Assembly: GCA_025677825.1 (NCBI GenBank)
Contig: JAIXMO010000116.1
Location: 1-23,678, forward strand
DNA from: Helicostylum pulchrum
Lineage: Eukaryota > Mucoromycota > Mucoromycetes > Mucorales > Mucoraceae
Reading direction: 5' to 3'
Length of the DNA: 23,678 nt
Both the position numbers and the translations under genes were made by a program. Each line of letters opens with the position of its first letter. Position 1 is the stretch's first letter. The notes below the pieces were generated by a model. That model did no database searches. It saw nothing but the letters and a program-made list of their open reading frames with translations, and was not told the origin of the DNA. This document shows positions 8,907 to 16,298 of the stretch, one piece after another.

Positions 8907-9136
8907 GTTTGTACGATCCAACTGCCAGACATAACCACCGATCGCGTACCCGCTAGCATCAGTGGAGACTCGTAATGGAAGAGTTGTGTCCATGACGGAA
9001 ATGACAGGTGCGTGTGTTACAGCATATTTTAGATCGTTATAGGCCTTGTCATGTAGGTTAGACCAAGTCTTTGTGAAAAGAGCATTATCACTAATATTTC
9101 TCAATTTGTCTAATGGTGCAGAAATAGCAGAGTAAT
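8907..9136 (-). pseudogene. Element 1 RT-RNase H connection fragment
   Basis: This minus-strand piece reads YSAISAPLDKLRN, then an FTKTWSNLHDKAYNDLK-type segment and PLRVSTDASGYAIGGYVWQ, ending at TNTI. This is the gypsy RT connection domain and the start of RNase H; the Asp of STDASG is the first RNase H catalytic residue. It joins upstream to FFRKHIHNY at 18737 and downstream to RFLGFASRS at 8557 once the two insertions are removed. It is not a separate gene. Confidence 0.8.
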
Positions 9137-9281
9137 TGTTGTATTCACGTACTATACAGATATATAATTTAGATATACCTTTATACACAAAGGCTATATA
9201 ACAATATAATATTATCTATCTGGTATTTGGATCTGTATACTTCTTATCGACTATATAAATTTAATGAAGAAATATAGTGTA

Positions 9282-9389
9282 ACAGTTTATTTCTTCAAGT
9301 GATACAATAACCTACAAACAGTTTATTGTACTGAAGTGGTACAATAATCTACAAACAGTTATTCTTCTAAAAAGTGATACAAGAAGCAC
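9282..9389 (+). repeat. Three degenerate tandem repeats of about 36 bp
   Basis: Units are 9282-9317, 9318-9354 and 9355-9389. Each starts ACAGTT and includes a (G)TGATACAA or TGGTACAA core; the first two end in CTACAA. They lie in the U3-like part of the LTR-like unit. Element 2 inserted at the end of the third unit. Confidence 0.7.
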
Positions 9390-9390
9390 T

Positions 9391-9729
9391 TGTGGTAAAT
9401 GGGAGTGTAGAATAAAGATATATATATAATAAAAGAGAGGGTCAAGTATAAATACTGTGAGACTGGATTAAAGTGTTTTATTATATAAAAAGAGATCTGA
9501 GGATTATAAGAATCCTGTTCTAAGGTTGTATTTATACCATTTACCAAAGAGACACTAAGTATTTTTAGTAAGCTATATTTATTAGTGTCTTTACATTATA
9601 TCATTTCATGATGTAATTTATATGATAGACTTTTAGTTTATATTACTTAGCTTCATTTAATATACTAGTCTTTGACTATGATGTAAGTGTGTCTAGTTAG
9701 TTTTAATAATTATATCCCAGATCACGACA
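9391..9729 (-). repeat. Element 2 3' LTR
   Basis: 339 bp, TGTGGTAAAT...ATCACGACA in plus-strand sense. No mismatch to the copy at 18152-18490 was seen by eye. It contains a 10-bp inverted pair, TGGTAAATGG (9393-9402) and CCATTTACCA (9537-9546). A short ORF runs through each copy of the LTR, but it is not a gene. Confidence 0.93.
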
Positions 9730-9741
9730 TTCTCCCCACCC
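9730..9741 (-). promoter_or_regulatory. Element 2 polypurine tract
   Basis: The minus-strand sequence GGGTGGGGAGAA directly abuts the 3' LTR start (TGTCG). This is the expected place and composition for the plus-strand DNA primer of an LTR retrotransposon. Confidence 0.75.
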
Positions 9742-9765
9742 AGGTGTGAACTACACCGACAAGAT

Positions 9766-11436
9766 TTATAGTGATCTTCTACTCTTTTTACGCTTATTAG
9801 CATTTATGAGCTGAGACTTATTTTGCTCTGTCGATCTTGTTCTTTTAACTGGTTTAGAAGTTATTGTGTTATTTTGATCTTTAATTTGTTCCAATAACTT
9901 TTTATTCGCTTTATTTACAGCAGTTATACTTTCAGGGATTTCACCAATTCTTCGCCAGTATTCAGTTATGAATTTAGGATCTGTGAAGTTAGAAGGTGGC
10001 TCCCAGGAATTAAAGGATTCATCATAATTTAACCACTTACATTTATATAGGTAACTGTTTTTTTTCTTGTCATATTTATGACCTATAATTGCCTCAACTT
10101 CAAAATAATTATCATCTTTAATTATATTATTTGATGTTACTTTTAGTAGTGAAGGAGGATAATTTCTTGGTTCAAGAAATCCTTGTTCATTTTTAAGTAC
10201 ATATGTGCCAGCTGCAGTTTTTCTAACAGTAGTATAATATCCCTTATAATGTGGATCTAATTTACTTTGTCTGTCAGTTATTAAAATCATTACTTTTGAG
10301 CCATTAGGAATGTCAATCATTTTATGTTTGGCATCAAATTTAGATTTCTGCTTCTCTGTGACCTGTTTTACTTGTTCATATATAGCAGGATAAACAATCT
10401 CCGTCATGTGACGTATCTTATTGTGTAGATCGTCATTTATTTTACGCGTTGCTTTTATATCTTTTTCCTGACTAAAGTCTTCGAAGTCATTTGGATTCCT
10501 GCCGAACATTAACGAGAATGGAGTACTTTTTGTTCTTATATTATACTTGCTATTTAAGAATAGCTGTGTTGGAGCAACCTTACAGTCCCAATCGGCAACA
10601 TTACCATTTATTTGTTTTTTTATGGTCTTAACAGCAGATTGAACAGCTCTTTCTGAAGCGCCATTACTTCTTGGATGGTACACAGAAATTAAAGCATGAT
10701 CAAACGCAATGTGCTTTCTGATTGTAGTCATTATTTTATTGACGAATTCGGAACCATGATCGCTCTGTAATTTTTTAAATGGACCAAAAGTGCAAATCAC
10801 GTTTAATAGTTCGTTACAAACAGTCGTAGCTGATTTATCTGGTATAGCTTTTAAAACGTAATATTTTGAAGCTATGTCTATCATTACTAACAAATACTGA
10901 TTACCTTGTTTAGAACAAATGAAAGGACCAGTGAGATCAATTCCCCATGCTTCACCAGGAAGTGTTGCAAGTACAGGTCTTAATGGGTTAAATCCCTTAC
11001 GTGTGATTACATGACGTTGGCATTGAACACATGCTTGTATCAAATCATTTGCATCTTTTTTAATGTTAGTCCAGTATATGCCTTTTCTTTTGATGGCGTT
11101 TAGTAATGCCTCCTCACCGAAGTGCCCCTTGAGGTGTTCAAGTTTCAAAAGGTCATCACGTTCTTTTTGTGAAGGAGGTGTGAAATATTCACCACTAGTT
11201 ATACTTGGTAAGTTTTCCAATCTAGCAGCACTATTTCTCATTACTATTTTATTTTTATATGTTTTATCCCCACCCAATTCATTTGACTGGGTTGAAGACG
11301 TTTCAAATAACCGGGACAAAGTATCAGGTAAGATATTATCAATGCCAGGTAAATGAATTATACGAAAATCGTACTGGAGAATTGTATCAAACCACGAAAC
11401 AAGCATAGGGTTGGCCGTACGTTGGGTATGGATATA
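9766..11436 (-). CDS. Element 2 RNase H end, integrase and chromodomain
   Basis: The host part begins at the Tc1 junction with YIHTQRTANPMLVSWFDTIL and the RNase H end (GIDNILPDTLSRLF). Integrase follows: HLKGHFGEE...CVQC zinc finger, Asp in WGIDLTGPF, Asp in LQSDHGSEF, Glu in RSNGASERAV. A GKVMI-like GPY region (NGSKVMILI) comes next. A chromodomain follows (NYFEVEAIIGHK, YLYKCKWLNY, FNSWEPPSNF, ITEYWRR), then a lysine/arginine-rich tail ending KRKKSRRSL. All catalytic residues are present and there is no internal stop. The apparent start MHFLNK lies in the Tc1 terminal repeat and is not native. Known: integrates retroelement cDNA in the nucleus; the chromodomain probably reads histone methylation. 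Confidence 0.88.
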   Translation of the reverse strand, partial: YIHTQRTANPMLVSWFDTILQYDFRIIHLPGIDNILPDTLSRLFETSSTQSNELGGDKTYKNKIVMRNSAARLENLPSITSGEYFTPPSQKERDDLLKLEHLKGHFGEEALLNAIKRKGIYWTNIKKDANDLIQACVQCQRHVITRKGFNPLRPVLATLPGEAWGIDLTGPFICSKQGNQYLLVMIDIASKYYVLKAIPDKSATTVCNELLNVICTFGPFKKLQSDHGSEFVNKIMTTIRKHIAFDHALISVYHPRSNGASERAVQSAVKTIKKQINGNVADWDCKVAPTQLFLNSKYNIRTKSTPFSLMFGRNPNDFEDFSQEKDIKATRKINDDLHNKIRHMTEIVYPAIYEQVKQVTEKQKSKFDAKHKMIDIPNGSKVMILITDRQSKLDPHYKGYYTTVRKTAAGTYVLKNEQGFLEPRNYPPSLLKVTSNNIIKDDNYFEVEAIIGHKYDKKKNSYLYKCKWLNYDESFNSWEPPSNFTDPKFITEYWRRIGEIPESITAVNKANKKLLEQIKDQNNTITSKPVKRTRSTEQNKSQLINANKRKKSRRSL

Positions 11437-11652
11437 CAGTGACCCGCAAAACTGTTCATTATTTTTAGTTTTATTTAAAAAATGCACGAATACTATATCA
11501 TCGGATACTAAATTGTTTTATTTTATTACTTAAATAGAAAGAGAAAATTATTGGCTATCCTGCTGTTATTTGTTTTAATTTTTTTAGTGTATTTGTCAAA
11601 TTTTTGTAAGACAGAGAAACTATGGCGTATAAATGAACAGTTTTGCATGCAC
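11437..11652. repeat. Tc1 element left 216-bp terminal inverted repeat
   Basis: The outer motif GCAAAACTGTTCAT lies at 11446-11459. The same 14-mer lies at the inner end in inverted orientation (ATGAACAGTTTTGC, 11633-11646). These are candidate transposase-binding sites, by analogy with two-site terminal repeats of the Sleeping Beauty IR/DR class, except that here the pair is inverted. Confidence 0.88.
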
Positions 11653-11675
11653 AAAAAAAAAGTAAATGTACGGGC

Positions 11676-12707
11676 TTAATACTTCGTCCAATAACCTTTA
11701 GCCTTAATGCAAGCTTCTATGCGATTGGGCATCGAGTCTATTACCTTCTGGCATTCCTTAGTTTTGATTGTTTCGTACCAAACCTCGGTTACTCTTTCAT
11801 ACAGCTCTTGCATTCCTTTGGCGGAAGTTTCATATTCATTTAGGCGGATTTTTAATAAACGCCACATATTTTCAATCGGATTGAGGTCTGGTGATTGTGG
11901 TGGCCAACTTAGAACCCGATAATCTTGTTTTTCCAAGTAGTTCGCGACAATATGACTAGTATGTTTAGGATCATTATCATGCTGAAATACTATCTGATCT
12001 CTTCGAAAACCCAACGTATCACACAGAAGATCAATAGTTTTACTTTGTTCATCTTCTAAAATGCTTTGGTAAAGTACTTTATCCATATTTCCAATGATTT
12101 GACACAACCAACCAGTTCCAGCGTAAGTAATAGCACTCCAAAGCATGATACCTCCACCCCCATGTTTAATGGTACCCTTGACATGTCTCGGCTTAATTGT
12201 TTCACCATCACGAATCCAGGACCAGACGCGGCCATCGGAGTTAAAACGATTGATTTTAGTTTCGTCAGACCACACAACGCGTTTCCAGTCGTCAACTGTC
12301 CAATTTCTATAAGCCTTACACCAAGCAAGTCGTTTCTTAGCATTCGTGACAGACAACGATGGCTATGGTTTTTTTTCAATAGCACCAAGACCTTTTTCTT
12401 TTAGTACCCTACGAATTGTATCTGCGCTTACTATGATCCCATGATCAGCTTTAAGTAATTTTCGAACTTTAACTGCGTTATCTACACGGCCTTTTGTAAC
12501 TTGACGAACACAATATCGCTTATCTGCCTCAGAGAGCAATGCAGGACGGCCTCCTTTATCCAGCTTTCTGTCCCCACAACTTGTTTTACCAAATTGAGAT
12601 ACTGTCCCGAGAGAAACACCAACTGTCTTAGCAACTTTACGCACTGTAGATCCAGATTTCAAGAGCGAAATAATCTGATTACGCTGTTCACCGGTAATTT
12701 TAGGCAT
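11676..12707 (-). pseudogene. Tc1/mariner DD34E transposase with one in-frame stop
   Basis: The frame from ATG at 12707 to the stop at 11676 spans 344 codons, the usual size of Tc1 transposases. The N-terminus has a helix-turn-helix (ITGEQRNQIISLLKSG, then VRKVAKTVGVS) and an AT-hook-like GGRP. Catalytic residues are Asp148 (VVWSDETKI), Asp244 (FQHDNDPKHTS) and Glu279 (LNPIENMWRLL), with 34 residues between the last two (DD34E). A TAG at 12363-12365 (codon 115, after AIEKKP) interrupts the frame between the DNA-binding and catalytic halves; no other disruption is seen. Known: cuts the element out and inserts it at TA. The copy is probably inactive unless the stop is read through. Confidence 0.9.
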
Positions 12708-12866
12708 TCTTGACAACTTACTTTTTGAAATTACAATAAACGTTTTCCAAAAGAAATAATAGGGTAGGAAAATACGAAGACGTATTATTTCTATAATTTG
12801 GGGCTATAATATAAATAATTAAAAGTACTATATGAAGTTGTGGTTTGAATTTTTGATTTTTTTTTC

Positions 12867-13082
12867 GTGCATGCAAAACTGTTCATTTATACGCCATAGT
12901 TTCTCTGTCTTACAAAAATTTGACAAATACACTAAAAAAATTAAAACAAATAACAGCAGGATAGCCAATAATTTTCTCTTTCTATTTAAGTAATAAAATA
13001 AAACAATTTAGTATCCGATGATAGAGTATTCGTGCATTTTTTTAGTAAAACTAAAATTAATGAACAGTTTTGCGGGTCACTG
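12867..13082. repeat. Tc1 element right 216-bp terminal inverted repeat
   Basis: Reverse complement of 11437-11652 with about four mismatches, all in the outer 70 bp. The inner motif GCAAAACTGTTCAT is at 12873-12886 and the outer ATGAACAGTTTTGC at 13060-13073. Confidence 0.88.
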
Positions 13083-13084
13083 TA

Positions 13085-14422
13085 GGTTAAAGCTTTATTG
13101 TCTGTGAATAGTGTAAATACAGAACCATAGATGTACTTGTGAAAACGTTTAAGAGAAAAAACAAGAGCTAATAACTCACGTTTACACGCAGAATATCTAC
13201 GTTCACTTTTTGACAAGCTTTTTGCAATAAAAGAAATATACTTTATTTTACCATCTACTTTCTGCCACAATGCTGATCCAATTCCTGTTAGAGAAGCATC
13301 ACAACTTATATAGAAGGGAGCCTTCATATCAGGGTAGGATAAAATAACGTCATTTAAGAGCGCTTTTTTCAGATTGTCAAAAGCAGCTTGATGTGTATTA
13401 TTCCAAAGTTTATCAAGGGATTTTTCATTTCTTAATTTATCAAGTGGTGCCATCATAGTTGAAACTTTTGGAATTAAGTTTCGGAAATAATTGATAAGCC
13501 CAGCGTACCTCATTATGTCGTGTCCTGATTTGGGAGTAGGAAACTCAATGACATTTACTAGTTTACGTCGATCCATACTAATACCTTGTGGTGAAATTCT
13601 AAAACCAAGCAGATAAATTTCAGATTGAAATAGACAGCATTTGGCCGGATTTAACTTGAGGTTTACATCAGTTAATCTTTGGATGACTTGCTTAAGATGA
13701 TCCTTATGTTCGTCAACAGAATTGCTTGCGCAAACAATGTCATCAACAAAGTATCTTACAAATGGTAAACCATCCAATACAATGCTCATTGTTCTTTGAA
13801 ATTGAGAACTTACATGACGAATACCAAAGACAGTGCCAATAGGTTGGTATTGAACACCCTTCCAAGTAAACGCCAGTTTATGACAGTCGGCTGGATTTAA
13901 TTTTAAAGAATTAAAAGCAGATTTCAAATCTAGTGTTGAATAAACAGATGCACCTTTTAAATCTTCAAAGAGCTCACTGATTATTGGTAAAGGCATTCTA
14001 TCAACTGTTTTAAGTAAAGCATTTATGTGACGTGGGTCATGACATACACGATATCCTGTTATATTTCCTTTGCCATCAGTTTTCTTTACAACAGTGAGAG
14101 GAGTATTCCATTCAGTGTTAGCAGGTGCTCTTTCAATAATACCAAGGTCAATCCATTCAGCTATCTGATCATCAATAACCTTATGCATTTTTAAAGCAAT
14201 TGGGTAAGGTTTTTTATATGCTGTTACATCAGTAGGAGTATCTAAACATACAACACTTTGAGGTACTGTACAGAATACACCTTTAGGAATGGATTGATTT
14301 AATTTTATATATTTGTTTATAAATTCCATAGCTGCATTATATTCATTAGGCTCACATGCAGGACATTTTTCACGAGCTGAGTTTTCTGCATCAATTGTTT
14401 CTAAGGATGTATCCCAATATAA
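13085..14422 (-). CDS. Element 2 reverse transcriptase and RNase H (part)
   Basis: The frame is open from the ISXO2-element junction (YWDTSLETIDAENS, upstream of the first ATG at 14329) to the Tc1 junction. RT motifs, numbered from the ATG at 14329: Asp134 in STLDLKSAFN, the IGTVFGIRHVSSQFQR block, and the FVDD active site at residues 194-197. Thumb and connection follow (LLGFRISPQGI, YAGLINYFRNL, APLDKLRN). RNase H starts at FYISCDASLTGIG and runs through FTLFTDNKALTY, where the Tc1 element interrupts it. A CPACEP pair lies just upstream of RT. Known: copies element RNA to cDNA in virus-like particles. No internal stop was seen; the split ORF can no longer give a full Pol. Confidence 0.88.
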
Positions 14423-14477
14423 CTCTCATATATAGTTTAATATATAAAAATTGAATTATTTTATTATTATAAAACAT

Positions 14478-15356
14478 ATGTTTATTGAATCTTACCAATC
14501 TTTAAAAAAAGTATTCGATAACGAATTAGAAGCTTTAAACTACTTAATAAAAAATAATTACGTTAATAGGTATCTCAAATGTGAAAAATGTGGAAAAGAC
14601 ACTACATTAAATTTTAAGAAAAAATTATATGTTTGTAAGTTTTATAAATGTAGAAAAGCATTTTCTCCTCTTAGAAGTACAATATTTAACAAATTGAGAT
14701 TGCCATTAAATATACAGTTACATATACTTTATCTGTTTTTGGGTAAAGCACCTTCATCTTTTATATCATCTAGCTTAAAAATTAGTAAAAATACAGTATC
14801 CTCATATAATAAAATATACAGAAAATATATTAAAAATAAGCAAATATTAAATAAAACTAATAAAATTGGTGGTAGAAATGAAATTGTTGAAATTGACGAA
14901 ACTAAAATTGCTAAAAGAAAGTATAATAAAGGACATAATGTTGAGGGTGCTTGGATTATTGGAGGTATTCAAAGGAGTAGACTAAAAAATAAAATTAAGA
15001 ATGAAAATAAACAAATGTTTTTAGTTCCAATAGAAGAAAGAAATATTGAAAATATTGATGAAATTATAAAAAAACACATTAAAAAAGGTACCACTATTTA
15101 TACTGATTGTTGGAAGGGTTATAATAATTTAAAGAATATCGGATATAAGCATAAAACTGTAAATCATTCTAAGAATTTTAAGGACCCAATAACTGGAGTT
15201 CACACTAACACAATAGAAGGAACTTGGAATGGTTTAAAACAAAGTATTATTCCTAGAAATCGTAATAAAAAAAATATTTTACTGCATTTAAAAGAGTATC
15301 AATGGAGAAAGAAAAACAGAGAAAATAATATATGGAAAAATTTCTTAAAAGATTAA
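14478..15356 (+). CDS. ISXO2-like DDE transposase (IS1595/Merlin group)
   Basis: A 292-aa protein from the ATG at 14478; the frame is open further upstream but without an ATG. A zinc ribbon at residues about 35-58 reads LKCEKCGKD and VCKFYKCRKAFSPLRSTIF, the standard IS1595/Merlin N-terminus. An HTH-like stretch follows (SLKISKNTVSSYNKIYRKY, about 99-117). Catalytic residues are Asp140 in VEIDETKIAKRK, Asp210 in TIYTDCWKGYNNL and Glu247 in HTNTIEGTWNGLK, with the typical GAWIIGGI segment between the first two. Known: these enzymes move IS1595-type insertion sequences and eukaryotic Merlin transposons by cut and paste. The ORF looks intact, with much higher AT and Asn/Lys content than the gypsy genes around it. 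It is probably co-oriented with its neighbour from one promoter. Confidence 0.9.
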   Translation: MFIESYQSLKKVFDNELEALNYLIKNNYVNRYLKCEKCGKDTTLNFKKKLYVCKFYKCRKAFSPLRSTIFNKLRLPLNIQLHILYLFLGKAPSSFISSSLKISKNTVSSYNKIYRKYIKNKQILNKTNKIGGRNEIVEIDETKIAKRKYNKGHNVEGAWIIGGIQRSRLKNKIKNENKQMFLVPIEERNIENIDEIIKKHIKKGTTIYTDCWKGYNNLKNIGYKHKTVNHSKNFKDPITGVHTNTIEGTWNGLKQSIIPRNRNKKNILLHLKEYQWRKKNRENNIWKNFLKD

Positions 15357-15410
15357 AAGTATTTTTATAAAAAAATTGAATTTCTAATAATAAATAAAAT
15401 TTAAGATAAT

Positions 15411-16259
15411 ATGGCTTCATATAATATCAATTTATATGTTAGAATAAAAAAGGTAAAGTATATACATTTATTAAAAAAAATAAAAAAACTAGAAAATAAA
15501 GTACATTTATTAAAACGAGAAAATCTATGCTATAAATCTTTTAACAGACCTATTTCAAATAGCTTCAAAAATACACCGGAAGTTCAAAATAAAGATAATA
15601 AATATATTACGGAAGAAAAATATGAACTAGATAATGATGATACAGATGATGATATGCCAGAATTAATTGAGAATATTGAAACAGATGATTCTATATCCAT
15701 TTATAAGAAAAAAACGATTAATAATACAGCATATATAAAAACTATAGAAAATAATAATAATAATAATAGCAATAAAGATATTATGGAAGAAGACTATGAA
15801 TTAGATAGTGAAGAAACTGATGATTATATGCCAGAATTAATTGAGAATTTAGAAAAAGATAGAAATAAAGATAACAAAAGAAATAAATATAAAAAATTAG
15901 ATAATAAGAAAGAGGTTATAAAAGTTATAAATAAATTAAAAGATAATTTAACGAAATTAAAGAAAAATAATGACCTATACGAAAAAATAAAAGCTAATAA
16001 TAGAAATACATTAGAAACATTTGCTAATATATTTTACAGATATACTAATAATGAAATAAATGATGATTATATTACAGATGTTTCAAAAATATATGACAAA
16101 AATAAATCAAGATTTCTAAAAAATACAGAAATAAGCTATCTAATATATAGTAATGAAAAATTAATAAACAGTGACTATATATTCTCATTGTATACTTTTA
16201 ATTCACTTAAAAAAACATCATTAAACGGATTAATTAATTCTATTAATAACCTATTGTGA
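15411..16259 (+). CDS. Unknown accessory protein with duplicated acidic module
   Basis: A 282-aa protein starting at ATG 15411, 54 bp after the transposase stop and on the same strand inside the same transposon. I do not recognise the family. It opens with a basic, coiled-coil-like N-terminus (LLKKIKKLENKVHLLKREN, about 20-38). Two copies of a 29-residue acidic module follow at about 67-95 and 124-152, sharing EE.YELD...TDD.MPELIEN. A Lys/Asn-rich helical region comes next (about 155-200), then a C-terminal part with aromatic residues (FANIFYRYTNN, IFSLYTFNSL). There is no transmembrane segment or zinc motif. Context suggests a transposition partner or regulator, but that is inference. It could instead be a captured host gene. 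Confidence 0.7.
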   Translation: MASYNINLYVRIKKVKYIHLLKKIKKLENKVHLLKRENLCYKSFNRPISNSFKNTPEVQNKDNKYITEEKYELDNDDTDDDMPELIENIETDDSISIYKKKTINNTAYIKTIENNNNNNSNKDIMEEDYELDSEETDDYMPELIENLEKDRNKDNKRNKYKKLDNKKEVIKVINKLKDNLTKLKKNNDLYEKIKANNRNTLETFANIFYRYTNNEINDDYITDVSKIYDKNKSRFLKNTEISYLIYSNEKLINSDYIFSLYTFNSLKKTSLNGLINSINNLL

Positions 16260-16298
16260 ATATCTAAATTTATATAAAAAAGATAAACCTGAGACCTA

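Larger units (their letters stand above)
11437..13082 (-). mobile_element. Tc1/mariner-type transposon, 1646 bp
   Basis: Bounded by CAGTGACCCGCAAAACTG and its complement, with a TA target duplication (11435-11436 and 13083-13084). The terminal inverted repeats are 216 bp each (11437-11652 and 12867-13082), with about four mismatches by eye. Removing the element and one TA rejoins the element 2 RNase H frame at DNKALTY-IHTQRT. It encodes one transposase, broken by a single stop codon. Confidence 0.95.
14423..16298 (+). mobile_element. ISXO2/Merlin-like DNA transposon with two genes
   Basis: About 1.88 kb of very AT-rich sequence interrupts element 2 between protease (MSSLGMGIYG and beyond, to GHYHF) and RT (YWDTSLET). 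It carries two plus-strand ORFs 54 bp apart: the transposase and an unknown protein. The ends share only a short inverted TCTCA (14424-14428 and 16290-16294) followed by AT-rich sequence. I could not find a convincing target duplication, so the ends are good to roughly 10 bp. Assignment rests on the transposase. Confidence 0.75.

Noticed and set aside
8745..8975. Short ORF MVNGINTTLEQDSYNP, repeated at 9359-9547 and 18117-18308
   Set aside because: It lies inside each copy of the 339-bp LTR and overlaps different flanks in each; repetition comes from the LTR, not a gene family.
11063..11356. Plus-strand 97-aa ORF and similar plus-strand ORFs at 11643-11922, 12066-12404, 12501-12713, 17906-18190 and 19400-19651
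   Set aside because: Antisense shadows of integrase, Tc1 transposase, Gag and RT; none has domain-like features.
14415..14422. CAATATAA / AATGATAA as target duplication of the ISXO2-like element
   Set aside because: The two sides match poorly and not at symmetric positions relative to the ends, so I do not claim it.
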